Source of the DNA: Candidatus Nanopelagicaceae bacterium
GTDB lineage: Bacteria; Actinomycetota; Actinomycetes; Nanopelagicales; Nanopelagicaceae
Assembly (NCBI GenBank): GCA_947488635.1
Contig: CANLAY010000023.1
Coordinates: forward strand, 1-10,075
DNA length: 10,075 bases
Direction: 5' to 3'
Below are positions 1 to 6,492 of the stretch, in pieces (the stretch's first letter is position 1; the number at the start of each line of letters is the position of its first letter). The notes under the pieces are model-generated. The model was not told where the DNA came from. It saw only the letters and a program-made list of their open reading frames with translations, and did not search any database. Made by a program: the position numbers and the translations under genes.

Positions 1-1164
1 CGCAATATCTTCTAATAGCGCAGTTGTGCCAGAAGGCCGATTGCCGGCAACTGCGGCATATAAGCCTTTGCGAATATGCCAGATTTGGTTGCGCGTAACT
101 GGGTCACTGGCTAATTTAGCGGGGTGCGACAGTGGCAGACCATTCAATAGTTGAGTTACAGCGTTAACTTTGCTGGCAAGTTCGGCAGCAGTTTCCTCTT
201 GGAACTCAACTAAAAGCGCTGCGTGATTTTCTACCGAAACTGCCTTTAACTCAGCAGTTGCTTCCGGATCACGTTGGGCTACGCGCAAACTAGTGGCATC
301 CATAAGTTCAATTGCAGCAAAGCCAGCCTTTACTAGATCTGGCAAGCATCTTGTGGCATCGGCCAGTGTTTCAAAGATCAATAAACCAGTTGAAAGATGT
401 GAGTAGGCAGGTACCGTATTAAAAGTTGCTTCAGCCACAAAAGCTAGCGTGCCTTCGCTGCCAACAATTAAGTGCTCAAGAATCTTTACCGGGGAATCAA
501 AATCAAGGAATGAATTAATGCCATAGCCCATGGTGTTCTTAATGCTAAAAAGGCGCTCAATCAGAGCCACTGAATCAGAGTTATTGCGAATTCGATCTCG
601 AATGGCAATTAAGCCAGCATGGATTGCAGGTGCTTTGCTCTTTAAAATCTCATCAGCATCTGGGGTTCCGGTATCGATGACTAAACCATTTGGTAGAACT
701 AGCACCATGGATGTAATAGTGCGATAAGAATTCTGCTCAGTGCCACAACACATACCGCTGGAATTATTAGCTACAACGCCACCAATTGTGCAGGCGACTT
801 CACTTGCGGGATCTGGTCCGAGTTTGCGTTTAAAGCGAGCTAGTGAAGTATTAACTGCGCGAACAGTTGCACCTGGACTAACTGAAACTACTTCGCCATT
901 TTCGCCAACTTTAATGCCCCGAAAATTCTTACGGGTATCAACTAAGAAGCCATCACTTGTGGCTTGCCCACTAAGGCTGGTGCCACCAGATCGAAAAGTT
1001 ACCCCGATGCCAAGTTCGGTAGCTAGTACGAATATTTCTGCTAATTGTTCCTTGTTTTCTGGAGTATAAATTGCTTTTGGTTTTAACAGGTAATGCGATG
1101 CATCATGTGAATAGCTCAAAATATCGGTCACCCGAGTTGAACTACTTAACGTTTTCGTACTCAC
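1..1164 (-). CDS. FAD-linked oxidase, D-lactate dehydrogenase/YdiJ type (N-terminal part; C-terminus outside window)
   Basis: The visible 388 codons carry the PCMH-type FAD-binding domain of the GlcD/DLD family, which oxidises 2-hydroxy acids such as D-lactate or D-2-hydroxyglutarate and passes electrons to FAD. Seen motifs: RSGGTSLSGQ at residues 58-67, TIGGVVANNSSG from 126, KNTMGYGINSF at 209-219, VGSEGTLAF at 234-242, and WHIRKGLYAAV followed by ALLEDIA at the truncated end. That last pair is typical of the long family members of about 950 residues, which add a C-terminal Fe-S/CCG (heterodisulfide-reductase-like) half; here that half would lie beyond base 1, so its presence is inferred. 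The GTG start is chosen because GAAAGG lies 6 nt upstream (1171-1176) and the start is 2 nt after the stop of the TipAS gene, suggesting co-transcription. The substrate cannot be told from this fragment. Confidence 0.85.
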   Translation of the reverse strand, partial: MSTKTLSSSTRVTDILSYSHDASHYLLKPKAIYTPENKEQLAEIFVLATELGIGVTFRSGGTSLSGQATSDGFLVDTRKNFRGIKVGENGEVVSVSPGATVRAVNTSLARFKRKLGPDPASEVACTIGGVVANNSSGMCCGTEQNSYRTITSMVLVLPNGLVIDTGTPDADEILKSKAPAIHAGLIAIRDRIRNNSDSVALIERLFSIKNTMGYGINSFLDFDSPVKILEHLIVGSEGTLAFVAEATFNTVPAYSHLSTGLLIFETLADATRCLPDLVKAGFAAIELMDATSLRVAQRDPEATAELKAVSVENHAALLVEFQEETAAELASKVNAVTQLLNGLPLSHPAKLASDPVTRNQIWHIRKGLYAAVAGNRPSGTTALLEDIA

Positions 1165-1166
1165 AG

Positions 1167-1532
1167 TCAACCTTTCTTCATAATCGCATCGTGCACATAT
1201 TGTGCTAAACCTCGAACTCGACCGTCATAATATTTCTTAAATCTTTCATCATCGATATACATCAAGGCCAAGTTTTTCTGCATCTCAATCGAACAATCAT
1301 AGAACCATTTAGAAATTGCTTCTCGATGAGCAACCACTATCTCTTGGACAATTGCAGACCTGCAGTCAACGCCGTTTCCAAAAGCTATTGCGAAGCGCTC
1401 AGTGACAGCCTCTTGATCAACTTTGGCGGCGGCGAAATCAGCATGCGTATATTTTGAAGTACGTGACTTAGATTGCTGATAGGCCTTGGTCCCACCCCAG
1501 CGTTCCTCAACTTCTTGCTCGTACTCGTTCAT
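1167..1532 (-). CDS. Stand-alone TipAS antibiotic-recognition domain protein
   Basis: The 121-residue protein matches the TipAS domain, the C-terminal all-helical part of the Streptomyces regulator TipAL that binds thiopeptides such as thiostrepton. Characteristic segments are EERWGGTKAYQQS (9-21), AHREAISKWFYDCS (68-81), MYIDDERFKKYYD (91-103) and GLAQYVHDAI (108-117). The MerR-type helix-turn-helix and coiled coil that precede this domain in TipAL are absent, and only 69 nt separate it from uppP, so no DNA-binding part is encoded upstream. It is therefore more likely a drug- or ligand-sequestering protein, comparable to the short TipAS product made from tipA, than a regulator. One Cys (C80) in the WFYDCS motif might relate to the cysteines that TipAS uses to capture thiopeptides, but I cannot align it exactly. 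No good SD precedes the ATG; a TAAACT box ends 8 nt before it, so a leaderless or near-leaderless mRNA is possible. The FAD oxidase follows after 2 nt. Confidence 0.85.
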   Translation of the reverse strand: MNEYEQEVEERWGGTKAYQQSKSRTSKYTHADFAAAKVDQEAVTERFAIAFGNGVDCRSAIVQEIVVAHREAISKWFYDCSIEMQKNLALMYIDDERFKKYYDGRVRGLAQYVHDAIMKKG

Positions 1533-1590
1533 AGTTACTAAGTTTAGGACTATTCCCTCAGTAAGATTCGATTCTACGAGTCAGTCAATT

Positions 1591-1604
1591 AGGGAGCTAC
1601 CTTG
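1591..1604 (+). promoter_or_regulatory. uppP: SD and TTG start of uppP
   Basis: AGGGAG at 1591-1596 lies 5 nt before the TTG at 1602-1604. This decides the start, because no ATG or GTG precedes the N-terminal catalytic motif and the first residues (FEAIFLGALQG) already match the family's N-terminus. Confidence 0.8.
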
Positions 1605-2435
1605 TTCGAAGCGATTTTCTTAGGTGCTTTGCAGGGGTTAACTGAATTCTTACCAATTTCATCAAGTGCGCACATCCGAATTGCCGGAGCCCTCTTTGGC
1701 ACATCCGAAGATCCAGGGGCTCGATTTACTGCAATCACCCAAATCGGCACTGAGCTGGCTGTTCTAATTTTCTTTCGCAACGATATCAAGCAGATTATTT
1801 CGGCTTGGTTTCGCCAGATTACCAAGCGACCAACATCTAGTTCGACTGAAAAATCAGATGCCCGTATGGGTTGGTTGATAATTGTAGGTAGTTTGCCAAT
1901 TGCCGTACTGGGTTACACGGGCAGAGATGTCATTAGCAATGATTTTCGCTCACTCTGGTTAATTGCTAGCACTTTGATTATTTTTGGCGTAATTCTGGGC
2001 ATTGCTGATAAGTATGGAAATAGTAATCGCGATCTATCTAATCTAAGTGTGCGCGATGGCCTGCTCTATGGATTTGCGCAATCACTGGCACTTGTCCCAG
2101 GTGTCTCTAGATCAGGTGCCACAATTGCGATGGGTCGCTTTCTTGGCTATAGCCGGACTGCAGCACTTCGCTATTCGTTCTTGTTAGCCCTGCCGGCGGT
2201 ATTTGGTAGCGGTTTTTATGAACTTAAAGGAGCGATCGAACAAGGTGGCGATACTGGCACCTTTAATATTGCCGAAACGCTAATGGCGACCGGAATTGCA
2301 TTTGCAATTGGCTACGCAGTTATTGCTTGGCTACTTAAGTTTGTTTCTACCAAGAGTTTTGCGCCATTTATCATTTATCGAATTGCCCTTGGCTCACTCT
2401 TACTGGTGTTGCTGGCAACTGGGGTAATTAGCTAA
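1602..2435 (+). CDS. uppP: Undecaprenyl-diphosphatase (BacA/UppP family)
   Basis: This integral membrane phosphatase converts undecaprenyl diphosphate to undecaprenyl phosphate, recycling the lipid carrier for peptidoglycan and other wall polymers; high levels give bacitracin resistance in known cases. The sequence shows the first signature QGLTEFLPISSSAH at residues 11-24 (catalytic-site Glu15, the Ser triplet and His24) and the second, PGVSRSGATI at 166-175, with the essential-type Arg170. Hydrophobic segments alternate through the 277 residues, close to the usual family length of about 270. Translation starts at TTG. The gene diverges from the TipAS gene across 69 nt. Its stop lies 1 nt from the stop of the convergent histidine kinase, leaving no room for a terminator between them. 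The family assignment is secure. Confidence 0.96.
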   Translation: MFEAIFLGALQGLTEFLPISSSAHIRIAGALFGTSEDPGARFTAITQIGTELAVLIFFRNDIKQIISAWFRQITKRPTSSSTEKSDARMGWLIIVGSLPIAVLGYTGRDVISNDFRSLWLIASTLIIFGVILGIADKYGNSNRDLSNLSVRDGLLYGFAQSLALVPGVSRSGATIAMGRFLGYSRTAALRYSFLLALPAVFGSGFYELKGAIEQGGDTGTFNIAETLMATGIAFAIGYAVIAWLLKFVSTKSFAPFIIYRIALGSLLLVLLATGVIS

Positions 2436-2436
2436 T

Positions 2437-3669
2437 TTAGTTACGACTAATTGGCAGATTAATCTCAATCTTAAGGCCGCCGAATTCACTCTTACCAAGC
2501 TCAATCGTACCGCTGGCATTTTCGATGATTCGCTTCATAATCGTCATGCCTAAACCACTGCCACCTGATTCGCGTGAGCGCGAACGATCAAATCTCTGAA
2601 AATACTGGATGCCAGATTTATAGACCTCTTCAGGTAATCCCGGGCCAGCATCAGAAATTGTTAAAACGGCCTTATTTCCCGCCGTAGCCAAAACAATAAG
2701 TACTTGTGAGTCCTCGGGCGTATGCCTGCGCAAGTTTGCAAATATATTAGCCAGCATTTGTTGCGCGTAATTATGCGAGATATTTATCAGTATTCCTGGC
2801 TCAATTCTGGTCTCGATCGGACGCATAGGCTGCAAGGTTTTTAAGTCATTACTTAAATGTGCGACTTCGCGAGAGAAATTAATGATTTCAGGTGCAATCG
2901 GTGTTTGATCTTCTAGTTCGGCGATTAAGAGCAGATCATTGATCAAAGATTGCATTCGCTCGATTTCATGTCCAACGCGCTCGTAGTATTCGGCTGTTTT
3001 TGTGAGATCAGATATTTGGTTTTTACTTAAAAGTTCAACATAACCTTTAATTACAGTCAATGGCGTGCGCAGTTCATGTGAGGCGTCTCCAAGGAACTCA
3101 CGCATACTGTCTTGATTCTTCTGCAGCGAATTAACAACTTCGTTTAGCTCGTTATCGCGACGGAATAGATAATTTGAAATAGCGGTTCCAAGTAGAACCA
3201 TTGCTAGCGTAAAGAGGAATAAGTAGCGGATATTTTGACTCTTCGCCGTCTTGATATCAGCAAGTGACACTGAGAGAACCAAGAACTCGTCATCAGGTAA
3301 CGTAATAGCTCTAATGCGATTGATTCCATCGACTTTTAGCGTCAAACCTTCGGCGATAGCTGCTGATAAATCTTGGTCATTTGGAACACCCTGTAAATCA
3401 CCTGAACTTTGATTCAGCGAGGTTATTTCACGCGCTGCAGAGATATAAGAAACCGTGAATTTAAGGTCACTTTGATCTGCCAAAAGCAAAGCAAGGGATA
3501 GCGGATCATCCTGGGTATCAATTAATTGGTTCACGGCTGAAGCGAGAATTGAATCAACTCGACCGACTTCATTATTTTCGGTGATACTTATGGCAAAGAG
3601 TCCGATTGCGGCTGAAATCAAAATAATTATGGCTGAAACAAGTGCGGTAAGACGAGTCTGCAACTTCAT
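2437..3669 (-). CDS. Sensor histidine kinase of an OmpR-type two-component system
   Basis: Membrane-bound kinase of 410 residues that would autophosphorylate on His198 and pass the phosphate to the response regulator encoded just upstream. Order of parts: TM1 about residues 9-29, an extracytoplasmic sensor of about 117 residues with no recognised fold, TM2 about 148-169, a HisKA dimerisation segment with the H-box FLGDASHELRTPLTVIKGY (192-210), then the ATPase domain with N-box Asn308/Asn312, G1 ISDAGPGLP (338-346), F-box FQRFDRSRS (357-365) and G2 GGSGLGM (369-375). Only about 28 residues separate TM2 from His198, so there is no HAMP linker. All catalytic boxes look intact. The start codon overlaps the regulator's stop codon (TAATG), with no separate SD, so translation is probably coupled. 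The stimulus is unknown. Confidence 0.95.
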   Translation of the reverse strand: MKLQTRLTALVSAIIILISAAIGLFAISITENNEVGRVDSILASAVNQLIDTQDDPLSLALLLADQSDLKFTVSYISAAREITSLNQSSGDLQGVPNDQDLSAAIAEGLTLKVDGINRIRAITLPDDEFLVLSVSLADIKTAKSQNIRYLFLFTLAMVLLGTAISNYLFRRDNELNEVVNSLQKNQDSMREFLGDASHELRTPLTVIKGYVELLSKNQISDLTKTAEYYERVGHEIERMQSLINDLLLIAELEDQTPIAPEIINFSREVAHLSNDLKTLQPMRPIETRIEPGILINISHNYAQQMLANIFANLRRHTPEDSQVLIVLATAGNKAVLTISDAGPGLPEEVYKSGIQYFQRFDRSRSRESGGSGLGMTIMKRIIENASGTIELGKSEFGGLKIEINLPISRN

Positions 3670-4355
3670 TAATCAGCGACAATCTGAAAACCGATGCCGC
3701 GCACTGTCTTAATTCCATCAAATCCGTCAATATGAAGTTTCTTGCGTAAGTAAGAAATATAGGTATCCACCACAGTTGAGCTACTTTTGAAATCAATTTC
3801 CCAAACTTCAGAGAGCAGAGTTTCTTTGGTGACCACATTTCCGCGATTTAGAATTAATTGCTCTAGTAGTTTGAACTCAGTCGGTGATAGATCGACCACT
3901 TGGTCATTGAACTTAACTGAATATTTCGAAAAATCCATAGAGATTGGGCCGCAGGTGAGCACCTTTACTTCGGCAGCTTCGCCTTTGCTGCGGCGCATTA
4001 TTGCTTTAACTCTCAGCACCAACTCTTCGATACTAAAAGGCTTAGTCAAGTAATCATCTGCGCCAGTTCGTAATCCCTGATTAATATCAGCTTTATCTGC
4101 GCGGGCACTGAGCATCAGAACCGGAACTGACATTCCTTCAGTACGTAACTTTTCAAGCAAAGCTAAGCCATCTAGTTTTGGCATATTGATATCAAGGATT
4201 AGCAGATCAAATCTTTCGCGGCGCAGGAATGAGAGCGCTTCAAGTCCATCCGCAGCCTGCACGGCGGTTATCTCAGAGATGCTCAGGGCTTCACTGATGA
4301 GCTCTCGAACACCTGGCTCGTCATCAATTACCAATACTTTTGGTTGCTGGGACAT
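3669..4355 (-). CDS. OmpR/PhoB-family response regulator
   Basis: A 228-residue DNA-binding response regulator. The receiver domain (about 5-120) has the acidic pair Asp11/Asp12, the phosphoacceptor Asp55 in LLILDINMP, Ser83 in MLSARAD and Lys105 in YLTKPFS. The winged-helix output domain (about 133-226) shows VDLSPTEFKLLEQLILNRG, the recognition-helix region STVVDTYISYLRKKL and the C-terminal hairpin IKTVRGIGFQI. I place the start at 4355 (MSQQPKVLVIDDE). An in-frame ATG at 4442 would add 29 residues unlike the family and would run through the repeat elements of the divergent intergenic region. No SD precedes 4355; TAGCCT lies 7 nt upstream, which would suit a leaderless mRNA. The partner kinase overlaps the 3' end by one base. 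Confidence 0.95.
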   Translation of the reverse strand: MSQQPKVLVIDDEPGVRELISEALSISEITAVQAADGLEALSFLRRERFDLLILDINMPKLDGLALLEKLRTEGMSVPVLMLSARADKADINQGLRTGADDYLTKPFSIEELVLRVKAIMRRSKGEAAEVKVLTCGPISMDFSKYSVKFNDQVVDLSPTEFKLLEQLILNRGNVVTKETLLSEVWEIDFKSSSTVVDTYISYLRKKLHIDGFDGIKTVRGIGFQIVAD

Positions 4356-4406
4356 GTCGATAAGGCTAGTTCGTAGAGCACTTATTGGGTATAGCGGGCA
4401 GGTTAG

Positions 4407-4427
4407 TTTGCCCATTTCATGGGCGAA
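4407..4427. repeat. Inverted repeat in the regulator/exported-protein intergenic region
   Basis: TTTGCCCAT (4407-4415) and ATGGGCGAA (4419-4427) form an inverted repeat around TTC, with 8 of 9 positions paired and a perfect core GCCCAT/ATGGGC. It lies 52-72 nt upstream of the response-regulator ATG. No T-run follows on either strand, so an operator or an mRNA leader hairpin is more likely than a terminator. Function is unproven. Confidence 0.5.
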
Positions 4428-4437
4428 ATCATTAAGA

Positions 4438-4455
4438 TTCACAAGGATTTCACAA
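4438..4455 (+). promoter_or_regulatory. Candidate response-regulator box: TTCACAA direct repeat, 11-bp period
   Basis: TTCACAA occurs exactly at 4438-4444 and 4449-4455, separated by GGAT. The 7+4+7 layout with 11-bp periodicity is how OmpR/PhoB-family regulators bind as head-to-tail dimers, and TCACA-N6-TCACA closely resembles the known Mycobacterium tuberculosis PhoP site (TCACAGC-N4-TCACAGC). It lies between the regulator gene and the divergent exported-protein gene, and the second copy coincides with the best -35 for the latter. Binding by the adjacent regulator is inferred. Confidence 0.6.
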
Positions 4456-4476
4456 ACTTATCCCGCATCCTTATCT
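4449..4476 (+). promoter_or_regulatory. Possible promoter of the exported-protein gene
   Basis: TTCACA (4449-4454) and TTATCT (4471-4476) are 16 bp apart and would start transcription near 4483, about 26 nt before the ATG. TTATCC at 4458-4463 is an alternative -10. Both are imperfect; the overlap of the -35 with the direct repeat is what makes this pair attractive. Confidence 0.35.
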
Positions 4477-4508
4477 CATCCCAGGGACGGGCTATCGAAA
4501 GGTCGAAG

Positions 4509-5027
4509 ATGAAAAAGCGCTTAGCAGTAATCGCATTAGTCGCGAGTGCCCTTTTTGCTTCGACAAATACCGCGCTAGCTGATGCGCAGAGTGACTACCA
4601 ATTAGCACTTTCGCAATATGAAACAGCGCTTGCTAATTGGAACATCGCAGTCAAAGCCGAACAAGAAAACTTTAAAACTGCAATGCAAAATTGGAACACA
4701 GCTATAAAAGCTGCAGAGCAAGCGCGCAAGGATATTGCTTCTAAATTCAAAAGTGACGCTGATGCAATCAGAGTACGCACTGTGGATGCTGTGGCTGCAG
4801 CGGCCACAGCAAAAGATAAGAAAGCTGCTAATGCCGCCGGAAAGATCGAAATGGATTTAGCGATTGCAGGACGTAATGCTGCACTTGAAGCTGTAGTTAA
4901 GCCAGGGATGCAGCCAACTAAACCAAAACCAGTACCTGCGCCAACTCCACCTGCAAAACCAGCTAAACCTGCAAAACCAGTTAAGCCAAGCAAGAAGCCA
5001 GTTGTAACTAAATCTCCGACACCTTAA
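4509..5027 (+). CDS. Small exported Ala/Lys-rich helical protein with a Lys-Pro tail
   Basis: I do not recognise a named family. The 172-residue product starts with a Sec signal peptide (MKKR, hydrophobic 5-20, likely cleavage after ALA at residue 24). Residues 28-80 look strongly helical and contain two related segments, NWNIAVKA (43-50) and NWNTAIKA (61-68), 18 residues apart. A second Ala-rich helix covers about 82-130. The tail from 131 is almost only Lys, Pro, Ala, Thr and Val, with repeated PAKPAKP units, as in wall-spanning or envelope-associated linkers. There is no Cys, no membrane anchor and no sorting signal. The start at 4509 is supported by GAAAGG 6 nt upstream (4497-4502) and by the signal peptide; an upstream in-frame ATG at 4419 has neither. 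The gene is divergent from the two-component system and may be one of its targets, which is inference from the shared intergenic repeats. Confidence 0.85.
   Translation: MKKRLAVIALVASALFASTNTALADAQSDYQLALSQYETALANWNIAVKAEQENFKTAMQNWNTAIKAAEQARKDIASKFKSDADAIRVRTVDAVAAAATAKDKKAANAAGKIEMDLAIAGRNAALEAVVKPGMQPTKPKPVPAPTPPAKPAKPAKPVKPSKKPVVTKSPTP
4950..4985 (+). repeat. 18-bp tandem repeat within the Lys-Pro tail
   Basis: Two adjacent 18-bp units (4950-4967 and 4968-4985) differ at only 2 positions and encode the PAKPAKPVK stretch of the exported protein. Near identity at DNA level, including third positions, suggests recent in-frame duplication, so tail length may vary between strains. Confidence 0.75.
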
Positions 5028-5042
5028 TTGCATTTCAAAATG

Positions 5043-5054
5043 TATAATGAGGTA
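5043..5054 (+). promoter_or_regulatory. Consensus -10 box placing the start of transcription at the GNAT ATG (leaderless)
   Basis: TATAAT at 5043-5048 is a perfect -10 hexamer. The ATG follows after 5 nt (GAGGT), so a start site 6-7 nt downstream of the hexamer falls on or within a base of the ATG. The GAGG between them is too close to the ATG to serve as an SD. No good -35 is present at 16-18 bp. Confidence 0.65.
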
Positions 5055-5551
5055 TGAGCCAGATCAAGGTAGAGCTATTAACTGCTGATCAGTGGGCTCG
5101 AGCTAGAGAATTACGGTTAGATTCACTACGAGATAGCGCTTATGCTTTTGGCGGAAATCTAGAAACCGAAAGCGCACAAAGTGAATCTGAGTGGCGGGCT
5201 AAATTTGAAAACCTCAATTACCTAGTCGCATCTGTCGATGGCGTTGATAGCGCAATCATGACGGTTGAGAATTTAAAGGGAGACTTTGACGCGACAGCCT
5301 GGGTTGGTGGCTGCTGGAGTTCTCCGGAATATAGAGGCGTGGGTTTACTAAAAGCCATGATGAAGTTTGTAGATGAACATGCCAAAGAGAAGGGCTGGCA
5401 GCGTCAGGGGTTAGGTGTTTGGGAAGACAACTACCCAGCAATTACAGCATATGAAAAATTGGGATTTGTTGCGATGGGTGAGCCAAAACTAAGCACTCGG
5501 GTCGCCAATAAGTTCTATATCCGCATGATTCGAGACGGAGCTAATCTCTAA
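5054..5551 (+). CDS. GNAT-family N-acetyltransferase
   Basis: A 165-residue single-domain acetyltransferase that would move an acetyl group from acetyl-CoA to an amine; the substrate is not predictable. The N-terminus (WARARELRLDSLRDSAYAF, 14-32) is typical of GNAT beta1-alpha1 regions, AWVGGCWSSPEYRGVGLLKAMM (82-103) holds strand beta4 and the acetyl-CoA pyrophosphate loop, and WEDNYPAITAYEKLGFVAMGE (123-143) is the classic motif-B helix and strand. In the usual Q/R-x-x-G-x-G/A loop, Arg94 and Gly97 are kept but position 99 is Leu. It begins 26 nt after the exported-protein gene but has its own strong -10 box, so it is probably an independent, leaderless transcript. Its stop is 3 nt from the stop of the convergent trhO. 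Confidence 0.92.
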   Translation: MSQIKVELLTADQWARARELRLDSLRDSAYAFGGNLETESAQSESEWRAKFENLNYLVASVDGVDSAIMTVENLKGDFDATAWVGGCWSSPEYRGVGLLKAMMKFVDEHAKEKGWQRQGLGVWEDNYPAITAYEKLGFVAMGEPKLSTRVANKFYIRMIRDGANL

Positions 5552-5554
5552 AAG

Positions 5555-6463
5555 TTAGCCGATAAGAGAAGAATCACGCTTTTTAGATAAGTCATGCTCG
5601 CAGCCATTTGAGCGATCTTTAGCAGCACATGCTTCGCAGAGCAAAACCAGCTTATGGCAGGCGATATTTGAGCAGTTAACAAAGATTTTAGTTGGCGCAG
5701 CGCAAGATTCGCACTCACCAATAGTTTTTGCCTTAGAAGAGAAATCCATTGCCATGCGATCATCAAATACGTAGAGCGAGCCATCCCAAAGGCCGTCATC
5801 GCCAAATTTGTTTCCGTAGCGCACAATGCCGCCCTTAACTTGGTATACCTCTTCAAAGCCACGAGTCTTCATAACTGCAGATAGAACTTCGCAGCGGATG
5901 CCGCCAGTGCAATAAGTAACGATTGGCTTATCTTTCAAATGATCGTATTTACCACTTTCAATTTCAGCCACAAAGTCGCGCGTAGTTTCAACATCAGGCA
6001 CGATGGCATTTCTGAATTTACCGATCTTGGCCTCAAAGGCATTACGTCCATCAAAGAAAACAACATCATCGCCGCGTTCTGCTACTAATTCATTAACTTG
6101 TTCTGGACGCAAATGAATACCGCCGCCAACTACGCCATTTTCATCAACTTTGATTTCATCAGGATGACCAAACGCTACAAGCTCTTTACGAACTTTTACC
6201 GATAGCTTAGGAAATTCGGTTCCATCGCCGGCAGACCACTTGAAATCTACTTTGCGAAAACCGTCGTACTTCTTAGTTTTCTTAACATAGGTGCGAAGCG
6301 CTTCAATCTCGCCACCCAAAGTTCCGTTGATGCCTTGCTTAGAAATAATTATCCGACCAGTTAAGCCAAGTGACTCGCAAAGGGTGTGCTGCCATAACTT
6401 GACGGCGGCAGGGTCAGATATCGGCGTGAAGCCGTAATACAAAATGACCTTGTGCAAATCCAT
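5555..6463 (-). CDS. trhO: tRNA uridine(34) hydroxylase, rhodanese-domain (TrhO/YceA)
   Basis: This 302-residue protein matches TrhO, which hydroxylates uridine 34 in the anticodon of certain tRNAs, a step toward 5-(carboxy)methoxyuridine. The N-terminal part (1-100) has [16 protein letters not shown] (36-51) and [19 protein letters not shown] (81-99), both typical of the family. The rhodanese domain (about 115-235) has [17 protein letters not shown] (134-150) and the active loop CTGGIRCE at 185-192 with catalytic Cys185. The C-terminus carries a Cys-rich segment (Cys251, 254, 264, 269, 276, 279, 288) that looks metal-binding and is common in this family. It lies 29 nt downstream of yaaA on the same strand, but TACAAT 6 nt before its ATG suggests its own leaderless transcript. 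Confidence 0.95.
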   Translation of the reverse strand: MDLHKVILYYGFTPISDPAAVKLWQHTLCESLGLTGRIIISKQGINGTLGGEIEALRTYVKKTKKYDGFRKVDFKWSAGDGTEFPKLSVKVRKELVAFGHPDEIKVDENGVVGGGIHLRPEQVNELVAERGDDVVFFDGRNAFEAKIGKFRNAIVPDVETTRDFVAEIESGKYDHLKDKPIVTYCTGGIRCEVLSAVMKTRGFEEVYQVKGGIVRYGNKFGDDGLWDGSLYVFDDRMAMDFSSKAKTIGECESCAAPTKIFVNCSNIACHKLVLLCEACAAKDRSNGCEHDLSKKRDSSLIG

Positions 6464-6475
6464 GGCGCGATTGTA
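6463..6475 (-). promoter_or_regulatory. trhO: -10 box of trhO, probable leaderless start
   Basis: On the minus strand TACAAT (6475-6470) is followed by 6 nt and then the ATG at 6463. There is no SD in that space or just upstream of it. A weak TTCTTA lies about 18 bp farther up as a possible -35. Confidence 0.55.
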
Positions 6476-6492
6476 TCTCGCCTACTTTGCCC

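Noticed and set aside
530..1069. Plus-strand open frames opposite the FAD oxidase
   Set aside because: They are antisense shadows: the minus strand codes continuously for conserved FAD-domain motifs and the plus-strand products resemble no family.
1533..1601. Promoter for uppP in the divergent gap (TAAGAT at 1562-1567)
   Set aside because: The hexamer fits TANNNT but there is no convincing -35 and the distance to the TTG is unconstrained, so it is too weak to list as a feature.
2430..2445. Terminator between the convergent uppP and histidine-kinase genes
   Set aside because: The stop codons are 1 nt apart and no hairpin with a T-run is visible; the transcripts probably overlap.
4356..4442. 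Upstream ATG at 4442 as the start of the response regulator
   Set aside because: It adds 29 residues unlike any receiver-domain N-terminus, has no SD, and would read through the direct and inverted repeats; family alignment supports 4355.
4419..4508. Upstream ATG at 4419 as the start of the exported protein
   Set aside because: It would place 30 residues before a clear signal peptide and has no SD, while ATG 4509 has GAAAGG at good spacing.
4595..4993. Minus-strand Gly/Ala-rich open frame inside the exported-protein gene
   Set aside because: It is the antisense of Ala/Pro/Lys codons; the plus strand has the SD, signal peptide and protein repeats.
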